Positions 51,506 to 60,580 of a stretch of 64,000 nt of DNA are shown in pieces (the first letter of the stretch is position 1; every line of letters begins with the position of its first letter). Origin of the DNA: Flagellimonas taeanensis (lineage in GTDB: Bacteria > Bacteroidota > Bacteroidia > Flavobacteriales > Flavobacteriaceae). The stretch covers positions 186,001-250,000 of the forward strand of contig NZ_QXFO01000006.1 in the NCBI RefSeq assembly GCF_003584105.1, read 5' to 3'. Made by a program: the position numbers and the translations under genes. The notes beneath the pieces were generated by a model that was not told the origin of the DNA, searched no databases, and was given only the letters and a program-made list of their open reading frames with translations.

Positions 51506-54500
51506 TTAGAATTGTAGATTAATGCCCAACATTCCAGACCTTGCCTGTGGGTAATAGCCACGGTCTATCCCAAATACATTGCCCCCTATTTCCGGGTCAA
51601 ATCCTGTATATTTTGTAAAGGTGATGAGGTTTTCACCTGTCACATATAACCGTATTTTGGAGATGCCCACCTTGCCCAGAACTTCTTGTGGCAGGGTGTA
51701 CCCAAACTGTATGGTCTTGAACCTCAGGTAATCCCCATCTTCCAAATAGAAATCGGAGGGATTGGTAAAGTTCTTGTTGGTATCGTTGGTGGTGAGCCTT
51801 GGAAAGGAATTGGACGACCCCTCCCCGGACCATCTGCCCAAGGCCGAGGTCTGGAAATTGGCACTACCGATATCCAATCGTCGCAAGGCTTGGAAAATCT
51901 TGTTCCCCGCTGCTCCCTGTGCAAAGATGAGCAGGTCAAAATTCTTGTAGTTTAAATTGAGGTTGATACCGAAGGTCACTTTGGGGATGGAGCTTCCTAT
52001 GAAATCCCTGTCATCATCTGTTATCGAACCATCGCCATTGACATCTTTCCACCTGAAATCACCAGGTCTGGCAATAGGTTGCATCGGTTCCCCATCAGAA
52101 TTCACATAAGCATCTATCTCGGCTTGGTTCTGGAAGATCCCATCGGTCACAAATCCATAAAATGAATTGACAGGCTGCCCCACCTGGGTTCGGGTAATGG
52201 GAAAGGTACTGGCCTGCACTGTGGTGCCACCTGATAAAAATTCGACGCCTTCCCCCAAAAAGGTGACCTTGTTGTCCACCGTGGACATATTGCCACTCAA
52301 TGAAAATCTAAAATCCCCAAAGCTTCTGTTATAGCTCAACCCGAAATCCACTCCTTTGTTTTCCATATCGGCCACATTTCCAGCAGGGCTTCCTGTGGCA
52401 CCGACATACCCTGGAAGGGGCACATCCCTTAAAATGCCGGTTGTCTTTTTGTAATACCAATCAAAGGTCACACTCAATCCATTGAACAGGGTGGCATCCA
52501 ATCCAATATTGGTCTGACTGGTCTCTTCCCATTTCAAATCAGGGTTTGCAGGTGCATCGGGACTGTTCCCTATGACCACAGATCCTGTGTTGCCCACAGC
52601 ATAATTTCGGCCATCACCTATGGTGGAGAGGTATTTGAAATCCCCGATTTGGTCACTGCCCGTGACCCCATAACTTCCACGGATCTTCAATTGGTTCACA
52701 ATATCGTTCTCTGGCCAGAAGCTTTCCCTATCGGCTACCCAGCCCAATGAGAATGAAGGAAATACCCCAAATTTGTTGTTCGATCCGAACCTACTTGAAC
52801 CATCCCTTCGTACAATACCCGTGAACAGGTATTTTTCCTTGTAGGCATAGTTTAATCTGGCAAAAAGCGAAGTAACCTTATGAACAACCCCTGTGTAGGC
52901 GCCTGCATTGATCTGCTCCGTGGGAATGTCAAAATTGAAGGATGCATCCTTGTAATTGTTCACCGGGATATTGTTGTACGTTATGGACTGCCCTTCGGTG
53001 ATATTGTCCACATATACCCCCTGGCCCAACAGGACGGTAAAATCGTGTCCTCCAAGGGCCTTGTTGTAGGAAGCGGTATTTTCAATGTTCCAACCAAATC
53101 CTTTGTTGGTGTTCCTGCTCAGACTATTTTGTGAAGTCACAAAAGAAGAGGTCAAAAAAGCCACAGGGTTAAAGGATTGTCCACCCCAATAGGCCAACTT
53201 TCCACCAAAGGTGCTCCTTACCCTCAAATTCTCGATAGGCTCTACCTCAACATAGGCATTGCCCACAAAGTTGTCCGACCAGCTATGGTTCCCCAACCTT
53301 GTCTTGGTGAAAGCCAAAGGATTGGTCATCTCTTGCCCTACCAAAGTGGAAATACCATAGGGAAAGCCATTCGGCGCCAAGATAAGGTCTGGCCGCAAAC
53401 CTCCGGTCCCATCCACATAGGGAACCCCCGCCAAAACGGCGGGATCGGTCTCTATAGCCGGTGTTATGGGGTCCAAATTGACCGCTGAGGATAGTGGACC
53501 ACCATAAAATGTGTTCCCATCAATAGCTGCATTTTTTTCATTGGAATACCCAAAGGTCTGGCCTACCCTGATGTAATCGTTGATTTGGTGTGTGGAATTC
53601 AACCGGAAATTTTTTCGGATATAGTGTGAGATATCCGAAACCACGATACCCTCTTGGTCCAAGTATCCAAAAGATGCATAAAATGTAGACTTTTCACTTC
53701 CGCCACTTACACTGATCTCATGGTTCTCCCGTTTGGCACTATTGCTAAAAATCTGTTCCTGCCAATCTGTTCCCTTACCATAAGAATCTGGATTTGGGAA
53801 GAGGATATTTCCTCCCCCGGCCACAGAGGCCTCGTTTCGCAAGGTGGCATATTGGGTTGCATTGACCAGATCCAATTTTCTTGCTGGCGCCGACATGCCC
53901 GTGTATCCATTATAATTGATGGACAACTTGCCAGATTTACCACTTTTGGTGGTAACAAGGATGACCCCTGCTGCTGCCCTCGATCCATAGATGGCTGCGG
54001 AGGCTGCATCCTTCAATACTTCAATGGAAGCAATGTCGGATTGGTTAAGGTAGCCAATGCCCCCAGCATCCACAATTACACCATCAACTACCCAAAGAGG
54101 TTCATTATTGTTCAGGGTGGTGATTCCCCTGACACGTATGGTAGATGCTGAACCAGGCTGCCCTGAATTTGCAGCAATGGTAATCCCTGAGGCCCTTCCT
54201 TGCAAGGATTGTTCCACACGGTTGATCGGCAAATCCTGCAGATCACTTTCCTTGACCCCAGAAATTGCCCCGGTCACCACGCTCTTCTTTTGGGTGCCAT
54301 ACCCAACAACCACTATTTCCTCCAAAAGGCTCACATCGGATTGTAATGTGACCTCAATTTGGGTCCTACCTCCAATGGCCTCTTCCACTGGCTTGTAACC
54401 AATGTAGCTGAACACCAATGTTCCATCCAGTGGAACATCAATTTCAAAATTCCCATCAAAATCCGTGGTGGTACCCTTGGATGTGTTTTTGAGAATAACC

Positions 54501-54628
54501 GATGCCCCTGGAAGCGGGACACCACTTTCATCCTTGACCATGCCCTTGACCGTTGTGTCCTGGGCCTGTACGAGCATGGTAAACAGTAAAGATAAAGCAC
54601 ATAATACATATGACTTTGTTAGCTTCAT
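51506..54628 (-). CDS. SusC/RagA-family TonB-dependent transporter (glucan locus)
   Basis: 1040 residues: signal peptide, N-terminal carboxypeptidase-like domain (KDESGVPLPGASVILKNTSK), TonB box (EEIVVVGYGTQKK), plug (RVEQSLQGRASGITIA; ASIEVLKDAASAAIYGSRAA) and beta-barrel ending GMLGINLQF. It is the first gene of a three-gene operon with susD and the PKD lipoprotein, divergent from the triple-Y regulator. Confidence 0.95.
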   Translation of the reverse strand: MKLTKSYVLCALSLLFTMLVQAQDTTVKGMVKDESGVPLPGASVILKNTSKGTTTDFDGNFEIDVPLDGTLVFSYIGYKPVEEAIGGRTQIEVTLQSDVSLLEEIVVVGYGTQKKSVVTGAISGVKESDLQDLPINRVEQSLQGRASGITIAANSGQPGSASTIRVRGITTLNNNEPLWVVDGVIVDAGGIGYLNQSDIASIEVLKDAASAAIYGSRAAAGVILVTTKSGKSGKLSINYNGYTGMSAPARKLDLVNATQYATLRNEASVAGGGNILFPNPDSYGKGTDWQEQIFSNSAKRENHEISVSGGSEKSTFYASFGYLDQEGIVVSDISHYIRKNFRLNSTHQINDYIRVGQTFGYSNEKNAAIDGNTFYGGPLSSAVNLDPITPAIETDPAVLAGVPYVDGTGGLRPDLILAPNGFPYGISTLVGQEMTNPLAFTKTRLGNHSWSDNFVGNAYVEVEPIENLRVRSTFGGKLAYWGGQSFNPVAFLTSSFVTSQNSLSRNTNKGFGWNIENTASYNKALGGHDFTVLLGQGVYVDNITEGQSITYNNIPVNNYKDASFNFDIPTEQINAGAYTGVVHKVTSLFARLNYAYKEKYLFTGIVRRDGSSRFGSNNKFGVFPSFSLGWVADRESFWPENDIVNQLKIRGSYGVTGSDQIGDFKYLSTIGDGRNYAVGNTGSVVIGNSPDAPANPDLKWEETSQTNIGLDATLFNGLSVTFDWYYKKTTGILRDVPLPGYVGATGSPAGNVADMENKGVDFGLSYNRSFGDFRFSLSGNMSTVDNKVTFLGEGVEFLSGGTTVQASTFPITRTQVGQPVNSFYGFVTDGIFQNQAEIDAYVNSDGEPMQPIARPGDFRWKDVNGDGSITDDDRDFIGSSIPKVTFGINLNLNYKNFDLLIFAQGAAGNKIFQALRRLDIGSANFQTSALGRWSGEGSSNSFPRLTTNDTNKNFTNPSDFYLEDGDYLRFKTIQFGYTLPQEVLGKVGISKIRLYVTGENLITFTKYTGFDPEIGGNVFGIDRGYYPQARSGMLGINLQF

Positions 54629-54720
54629 GTGTTGTTAGTTTAAGTTAATTATTGTTAAAAAAATGTGCATTTTGCAGCGATAATAGGTATGATTTTATCA
54701 ATGTCACAATAAAACTCCCC

Positions 54721-54767
54721 TACAAAAACACATCAAGTCAAACATTTAATCTTACAAAAACACATCA
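54721..54767. repeat. 15-bp direct repeat between susC and the triple-Y regulator
   Basis: TACAAAAACACATCA occurs at 54721-54735 and 54753-54767, 32 bp apart (about three helix turns on the same face). It lies about 100 bp before susC and 130 bp before the regulator, so it may be the regulator's binding site. Confidence 0.55.
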
Positions 54768-54895
54768 GATAATATCATATTTATCTATATATCAATATTT
54801 TATATTAACATTAATACTTATCTTAGCTTATACTCATTTTGCAAAAAACACAACAAACCGATAAATTGCGCATCAGGCACTTAAACAAAGGCAAT

Positions 54896-57853
54896 ATGAG
54901 TAGTCACCAAGCGGTTTTCCTCCATTTGCATATGCTTTATACACTAGATTGGAGAATCAAGAAAGGCAGTGAAAGATTCGCATTCAAATGCCTCTTCACT
55001 TTTTTCATTTTTATGGAATGCCTTTCGCCACTGTATGGTCAAATCAAGGGCATAGGACTGCCCAGCATCACCAATTATACAAAAACAACGTACCAGAGTG
55101 GCACACAAAATTGGGATATCGATCAGGACACCAACGGCAATGTGTATTTTGCCAACAATAATGGCTTGTTGCAATTTGACGGTTCCACATGGCAGACCTA
55201 TAAGATTCCCAACTCCAACAATGTCAGGTCCGTAAAGTTCGATCCCAAATCCGGGAGGGTCTATGTTGGGGCATACAATGAGTTTGGATATTTTGAATCT
55301 GACGAAAGTGGTACGCTCTCCTATGTTTCTTTGATCCCAAAAATCGAGGATACCGCATTCAGATCGACTGATTTTATCTGGAAAATCCATCTTTTTGAGG
55401 ACGAGGTCATCTTTCAGTCTTTTGGAGCTGCTTATATCCTAAAAAATGACACCATAACCCCGTTACCTTCGAATGGCAGGTTTCAGTTTTCCTTTAAGGC
55501 TGCAGAAAAACTCTACTTTCAAGAGGTGACCAAGGGACTATTGGAGTATAGAAATGGTAGCTTGGTCCAATTACCGGGCACAACTGTGTTCAATGCCTAT
55601 GAAATATGGGGGATTTTTTCCTTAGGGGCCAACAAACTGCTCATCGCAACGTTGGAGGCGGGTCTTTTCATCCATGATGGACAAGCTGTTTTTCCTTGGG
55701 ACACCGAAGCCAACCAATTTATCAAAAACAACAGCTCTTTGGGAGGCGTAAAGGTCAACGACGATTTTTTTGTGCTGAACACGGTTCTGGGGGGTATCCT
55801 TATCTGCAACGCCGAAGGTGAGGTGGTACAGCAAATTGACTTGAACAAGGGCCTGAAAAACAATACGGTCCTGAGTTCTTTCATTGATAGTTCGAACAAT
55901 CTTTGGCTAGGCCTGGATAATGGGATTTCCTACCTGAACATCAATTCCCCTTTTACCTATTTTAGTTCCAGCCTCAATTTGAGCTCTGTCTATGCCACTG
56001 TTGTCCACAATGGACTTCTTTATGTGGCCACCAACCAAGGGGTCTTCTACCATAAGTTAAACGCCTCTTTCAAAGATGATTCTTTTAATTTGGTCGAAGG
56101 GACTACTGCCCAATCATGGAATATACAGGTAATCGCGGACCAACTGATCTGCGCCAATAACAAAGGGGCGCTGGTCATCGATAAAGACAGGGTGGATCGG
56201 GTATTGGACCATACCGGTTATTTTGGGTTCAAGGAAATCCCTGGCCATCCCGATCATATCATTGGATCCCACTATGGGGGGTTCGCTCTTTTCAAGACAG
56301 GCCCCGAAGGTCTGGAATTTCAGAACAGGATTGTTGGATTCAATAATTCTTCCAAGGATTTTGAGTTGGACACTGATTATGTTTGGCTCCTACGCGATCA
56401 GTTTCTGTTCCAATTGGAATTCTCCGAAAATCTGAATGAATTTGCAACAAAGAACAAGTTCACTTCCTTGAATGGTAAAGGCTCAGGAATAAATACCCTT
56501 AAAAAAATTGACGACACCCTTTACTTCATTTCTGAAAACCACTTTTACACCTATTCCAAGGAGTTGGGTGTCTTTAAGGAAGATACGGCCTTGAGCGAAT
56601 TGTTCAGTGATCTACCTATAATAAATTCAATTTATAAAGATGCATACGGAAATCTATGGTACACCTACGGGCAATCCAATGGAATTGGTGTTCTGATGAA
56701 GTCGGAGGGACCTGGATATACCAATGTGCTAGAACCCTTTTCCAACCTTTCAGGAAATCTTGTGTTCAATTATTTATCGGTCAACACCATTGACCCAAAA
56801 AATATATTCATAGGTCTGATCAATGGTCTGGCACATTATGATTCTCAGTTTTCCAGGGAAAATATGGTCCGCCCCAAAGCCTTTATCCGAAGCTTTTCCT
56901 ATGGGGATAAAACCATTGTCCAAGGCAATCCACAACATAAAAGCAAGGAGCATGAACTTCCTTATTCCGATAACAACGTAAGGTTCACTTTTTCATCCCC
57001 TGATTTTGAAAGCAGTGACAACATCCAATATTCCTACCAATTGGAACCTTTTGATAAAGAGTGGAGCAATTGGTCCAAACAGGCCCTAAAGGAATACACC
57101 AATCTCAAGGAAGGCACCTATACCATGAAAGTAAGGGAAAAGAACAGCTATGGTGTAGTGTCCGACCAAGCCTCACTGATTTTTACCATAAACCCTCCTT
57201 GGTACCGACATTACCTTGCCTATACTGCCTATGTTATGCTTGGCTGTTTAATTATTTATTTGATCAGGCTACAGGTCCAGGTCAAAATCAGGAAGAACAA
57301 ATATTATGAGACCATTGAACAACGTAAATTGTACCTGGAAAAGGAATCAAAAATCCGAATGGAACAGTACCGCTTGGAGAAAAAGATACAGAAACTCAAC
57401 AGGGACAGGTTAAAGACCAAGATCTTGGCCAAGGACAAAGAATTGGTGAACAACTCGCTCCAAGTGGTAAAAAAGAACAAGACCCTCAGCAACATTGTAC
57501 AGAAACTAAAGGAAATGGATGTTGAGTCCATGAACGAGGAAACCAAGTCCCAACTGACAACATTGAAAAAAAGTATAACAAAGGAAATCAGTGGCAATAG
57601 CTGGAAAGACCTGGAAAAGCACATCAAAAATGTACATTTTGAGTTTTTGAAAAGGCTCAAGGAGAAATACCCCAATATTTCACCAAGGGAACTGGACCTC
57701 TCCACCTACTTGCTCATGAACATGTCCACCAAGGAAATAGCCGAAGTAATGAACATATCCAATGGAGGTGTGGAATTGGCCCGGTACCGGTTGAGAAAGA
57801 AACTTGGTCTGTCCAGAAAAGAAAATCTTACTGGTTTTTTGATGAACATCTGA
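54896..57853 (+). CDS. Triple-Y sensor-regulator with LuxR-like DNA-binding domain
   Basis: About 985 residues. The open frame begins at a TTG (54839); I use ATG 54896, though the next ATG (54932), nearer the signal-like FKCLFTFFIFMECLSPLYGQ, is possible. Order seen: a double seven-bladed propeller of regulator-propeller repeats (~70-690; NWDIDQDTNGNVYFANNNGL), Y_Y_Y domain (~700-765; YQLEPFDKEWSNWSKQA), membrane helix (YVMLGCLIIYLIRL), coiled coil, and a C-terminal helix-turn-helix (STKEIAEVMNISNGGVELARYRLRKKLGLS). Unlike classical hybrid systems it has no kinase. It is divergent from susC and probably senses glucan pieces in the periplasm. Confidence 0.9.
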   Translation: MSSHQAVFLHLHMLYTLDWRIKKGSERFAFKCLFTFFIFMECLSPLYGQIKGIGLPSITNYTKTTYQSGTQNWDIDQDTNGNVYFANNNGLLQFDGSTWQTYKIPNSNNVRSVKFDPKSGRVYVGAYNEFGYFESDESGTLSYVSLIPKIEDTAFRSTDFIWKIHLFEDEVIFQSFGAAYILKNDTITPLPSNGRFQFSFKAAEKLYFQEVTKGLLEYRNGSLVQLPGTTVFNAYEIWGIFSLGANKLLIATLEAGLFIHDGQAVFPWDTEANQFIKNNSSLGGVKVNDDFFVLNTVLGGILICNAEGEVVQQIDLNKGLKNNTVLSSFIDSSNNLWLGLDNGISYLNINSPFTYFSSSLNLSSVYATVVHNGLLYVATNQGVFYHKLNASFKDDSFNLVEGTTAQSWNIQVIADQLICANNKGALVIDKDRVDRVLDHTGYFGFKEIPGHPDHIIGSHYGGFALFKTGPEGLEFQNRIVGFNNSSKDFELDTDYVWLLRDQFLFQLEFSENLNEFATKNKFTSLNGKGSGINTLKKIDDTLYFISENHFYTYSKELGVFKEDTALSELFSDLPIINSIYKDAYGNLWYTYGQSNGIGVLMKSEGPGYTNVLEPFSNLSGNLVFNYLSVNTIDPKNIFIGLINGLAHYDSQFSRENMVRPKAFIRSFSYGDKTIVQGNPQHKSKEHELPYSDNNVRFTFSSPDFESSDNIQYSYQLEPFDKEWSNWSKQALKEYTNLKEGTYTMKVREKNSYGVVSDQASLIFTINPPWYRHYLAYTAYVMLGCLIIYLIRLQVQVKIRKNKYYETIEQRKLYLEKESKIRMEQYRLEKKIQKLNRDRLKTKILAKDKELVNNSLQVVKKNKTLSNIVQKLKEMDVESMNEETKSQLTTLKKSITKEISGNSWKDLEKHIKNVHFEFLKRLKEKYPNISPRELDLSTYLLMNMSTKEIAEVMNISNGGVELARYRLRKKLGLSRKENLTGFLMNI

Positions 57854-57866
57854 CGGGTCTGGCCCC

Positions 57867-57883
57867 ATTCAACCTAGTTGAAT
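57867..57883. terminator. Small inverted repeat between convergent genes
   Basis: ATTCAAC-CTA-GTTGAAT spans the esterase stop codon, 14 bp after the regulator stop. The stem is 7 bp and there is no T tract; it may be a weak two-way terminator. Confidence 0.3.
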
Positions 57884-58902
57884 TCTAAGTAGTATTCGAA
57901 GAAGGGCAATACTTGTTGTGGAATACGGCCATCTTTTGTGTAAATATTGTTCACATGCGTCCCAATGTATTCTTCTGCGAAATGGTCAATGCCCAAATTT
58001 TCCAATTTGAGGCTGAACATCTTACATTGCTGGGTGAACCGTTCCCCCGCATTCCGACCCCAATCCATTTTGATGGCCTTTAAACGTTTCAGGTTGTCGA
58101 TATAGTTTTCAAGGTTGTAAAAAGGCATGTTGTCATGCCACTTCTTAAGCGTTTCTTGATGGATGACCAATTCCCCATTCTGGTAACCAAATGGAAAATC
58201 ACAATAAAAAGGAGGGTTATCTGGATTGGGTGACCAGGAGCGTGCAAAGGCCATCATTACTTTGCCGAAGTATGTTTTTCCCAACGCTTCCAAAGTGGAT
58301 GCTTCCGATATTTCCCTAAACGTATCACTATTGGGACCATATTCCCTAACAATGGCCAGGGCCCCTGGACTGATGGCATACACCGTATTGAAGACATCTG
58401 GATGTTTCATGGCAATGTTCAGGGCACCATACCCCCCCATGCTGTGTCCCGTTATTCCCCGGGCTTCCTTTTTGGCGATGGTCCTATAATTCTTGTCCAT
58501 GTAGGTCACCAAATCCTGTACGGTAAAGTCCTCCCAATTTCCAAACACTCCCGAATTGGAATAGAAACTACCCTCATAAGTTGTCCTTTGATTGGGAATC
58601 ACCAAAATAAAAGGTCGGATCCGTTTGGTCGCAATGGCAAAATCCAAAATCTCCTTCATGGGCTCCAGCATGGTATGGTCACCATAAAATCCATGTAAAA
58701 AATAGATCACTGGATATGTTTTGGTCCCGTCCCCATAATCCGGTGGCAGGTACACCCCTACTTTACGCGTTGGGTTCTCCCCAAAATCATTGACCAAATT
58801 CGCCGAGTAAATGGAATCGACCACTATAGTTCCCCCAACTGTTTGTGCATGGGTCAACTGAAGGGCAAAGAGAATAAAAGCTATATTCAAAAAAGTCTTC
58901 AT
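57874..58902 (-). CDS. Secreted esterase D-family alpha/beta hydrolase
   Basis: A 342-residue exported hydrolase (signal peptide MKTFLNIAFILFALQLTHAQ) of the putative esterase family that includes feruloyl and S-formylglutathione hydrolases. Seen: YLPPDYGDGTKTYPVIYFLH, then GITGHSMGGYGALNIAMKHP with the nucleophile Ser, the middle block FARSWSPNPDNPPFYCDFPF, and a late His in FAEEYIGTHVNNIY. It is the last gene of a five-gene operon, 11 bp after the AtuA small-subunit stop, and so likely works on an ester whose acid part feeds the transporter and AtuA. Confidence 0.88.
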   Translation of the reverse strand: MKTFLNIAFILFALQLTHAQTVGGTIVVDSIYSANLVNDFGENPTRKVGVYLPPDYGDGTKTYPVIYFLHGFYGDHTMLEPMKEILDFAIATKRIRPFILVIPNQRTTYEGSFYSNSGVFGNWEDFTVQDLVTYMDKNYRTIAKKEARGITGHSMGGYGALNIAMKHPDVFNTVYAISPGALAIVREYGPNSDTFREISEASTLEALGKTYFGKVMMAFARSWSPNPDNPPFYCDFPFGYQNGELVIHQETLKKWHDNMPFYNLENYIDNLKRLKAIKMDWGRNAGERFTQQCKMFSLKLENLGIDHFAEEYIGTHVNNIYTKDGRIPQQVLPFFEYYLEFN

Positions 58903-58913
58903 CGATCTGGTTT

Positions 58914-59228
58914 TTAATTGTTCGTATCACCTATGGGCATTTCCAACAAAATCGAGGATAATGTCTTGCCGTGTCTGTCCAATCGCAGTGAGCGGGTAAC
59001 CCCTCCCCGCAAGGCTTTTTGCATAACAAAGTTCATCGCTCCCAAAGTTGGGACCTCATATCGTCTTATTTCACCTTGGACGGTTTCCCCAAGAAACTTT
59101 TTCACTTTTGTGACGGTTACCTGCTCTTGCAGTATGGAATAATTCTTTTCATCAAAGGCAATGACAGAGATATTTATGATATCCCCTTTATCGCCTGTAC
59201 GTGAATGCGCTATCTCCTTTAGTTTCAT
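58914..59228 (-). CDS. AtuA C-terminal (ferredoxin-fold) domain as a separate subunit
   Basis: A 104-residue protein equal to the C-terminal domain of AtuA-type enzymes: KLKEIAHSRTGDKGDIINIS, then FLGETVQGEIRRYEVPTLGA, MNFVMQKALRGGVTRSLRLD. In many relatives this domain is joined to the main one; here it starts 3 bp after the main gene's stop, suggesting a two-subunit enzyme. The reaction is not known to me. Confidence 0.85.
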   Translation of the reverse strand: MKLKEIAHSRTGDKGDIINISVIAFDEKNYSILQEQVTVTKVKKFLGETVQGEIRRYEVPTLGAMNFVMQKALRGGVTRSLRLDRHGKTLSSILLEMPIGDTNN

Positions 59229-59231
59229 ATA

Positions 59232-60572
59232 TCAACTTTCAAAATATTCAATGTTTTCGGTCACCTTGTTCCTATCGATCAAAATAGATTGAATGGCTAT
59301 GATTTCCTCGACCAATTTAGAGACACCTCCTCCTGCCGCTGGGCCATTGGTATATAGAGTTTCCACCTCATTTACCAATTGGATGGCCTCTTCCCTTGTC
59401 TTTGTCTTGGCAGCTACACGCAATCGCACCTCTTGAGGCTCTATGTTGGGAATATCCTCCTTAAAAAGACTGTTGACCCCAATCATATCAAATAAAACAT
59501 CCGCTGTATCCAAATTCGTGTCCCTAAGCCGTTGCTTCATGATTTGGATAGCCAAGTTGGCCCGTTCAATGGCATAACTCCCCCCGTAGCTTATCTGGGC
59601 ATCTGCCCTATAGCCATCACGATAGCCAATGGATGCCTTTAATTTTCCCGTCAGAGGTTTTCCAGTGGCACCCGAAACTTGAATCTTATCTTTTTCCAAT
59701 TCCTGAAATGTAACCCCAGAAAAGTCTGCGACCACATCCGGCGTCAGATATTCGGAAGGATCATGGACCTCGTACAACAACTGTTCCTTGCAGGTTCCTG
59801 TGGTCACCATTCCCCCAGAATCTTTTAACTTGCCTATGTAAAAAGAACCCTCTTCCATAATTTCTGCAAAGGGAAAACCTAGATTTCCTAAATCCGGCAC
59901 TTGTTTTTTTACCCCATCGGCAAAATAGCCCCCGCATACCTGTCCTGCACATTCCATTAAATGGCCCAGGGCCGTACCCTTGCCCAATAGGGGATAATTG
60001 TCCAAGGACCATCCAAATTCGTATATGATAGGTGCCAAGAAGAGAGCTGGATCGGCAACCCTACCAGTGAGGATGACATCCGCCCCACCCTTTAAGGCCG
60101 ATAAAATTCCCGTTACGCCCAAATAGGCATTTGCAGAAATGATTTCGTCCATTACAGTTGAAATAGCATCGCCGCTCTCCAAAAAGGTATGTGAACCGTA
60201 ATCAAGCAAGGATATCACATCATCACCGGATACGGCCGCTATCTTAATTTTTTCCAGTCCCAGTTCTTTGGCCAAGGTGGCGGTTCTCTTCGCTGCTGCT
60301 GTTGGATTGGCAGCTCCCATATTGCTGATCAGCTTCACTTTCTTCCCTGCGCAGATCGGCAGGCAGGCCCTCATCCTATTTTCCAACAATGGATCATAGC
60401 CAAGGTCTGGGTTTTGTAATTTTTGTAATTGTGCCAATGCTATGGTGCGCTCTGCCAAACATTCAAAGACGATATAATCCAAATTCCCCTTTTCTATCAA
60501 ATCCACAGCGGGTTCGATCCGGTCTCCCGAATACCCTGCCCCCGATCCTATACGAATGGTTTTTTTTGGCAT
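59232..60572 (-). CDS. AtuA-family (DUF1446) main subunit
   Basis: A 446-residue cytoplasmic protein of the acyclic-terpene-utilisation AtuA family. Seen: KTIRIGSGAGYSGDRIEPAV, KVKLISNMGAANPTAAAKRT, GGADVILTGRVADPALFLAP, HLMECAGQVCGGYFAD and GASYAIE-like GGSYAIERANLAIQIM. The start is ATG 60572, 8 bp after the transporter stop (the frame reaches a TTG at 60578). AtuA is needed in pseudomonads for citronellol/geraniol breakdown, but no other atu gene is here, so terpenes are unlikely; a different organic acid is suggested by the CitMHS transporter next to it. Confidence 0.88.
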   Translation of the reverse strand: MPKKTIRIGSGAGYSGDRIEPAVDLIEKGNLDYIVFECLAERTIALAQLQKLQNPDLGYDPLLENRMRACLPICAGKKVKLISNMGAANPTAAAKRTATLAKELGLEKIKIAAVSGDDVISLLDYGSHTFLESGDAISTVMDEIISANAYLGVTGILSALKGGADVILTGRVADPALFLAPIIYEFGWSLDNYPLLGKGTALGHLMECAGQVCGGYFADGVKKQVPDLGNLGFPFAEIMEEGSFYIGKLKDSGGMVTTGTCKEQLLYEVHDPSEYLTPDVVADFSGVTFQELEKDKIQVSGATGKPLTGKLKASIGYRDGYRADAQISYGGSYAIERANLAIQIMKQRLRDTNLDTADVLFDMIGVNSLFKEDIPNIEPQEVRLRVAAKTKTREEAIQLVNEVETLYTNGPAAGGGVSKLVEEIIAIQSILIDRNKVTENIEYFES

Positions 60573-60580
60573 GATCAATT

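Noticed and set aside
54721-54767. Direct repeats as a CRISPR fragment
   Set aside because: Only two 15-bp copies, 17-bp spacer, no cas genes; better explained as regulator sites.
57874-60572. AtuA genes as a terpene-degradation cluster
   Set aside because: None of the other acyclic-terpene genes (geranyl-CoA carboxylase, dehydrogenases) is present; the CitMHS transporter points elsewhere.
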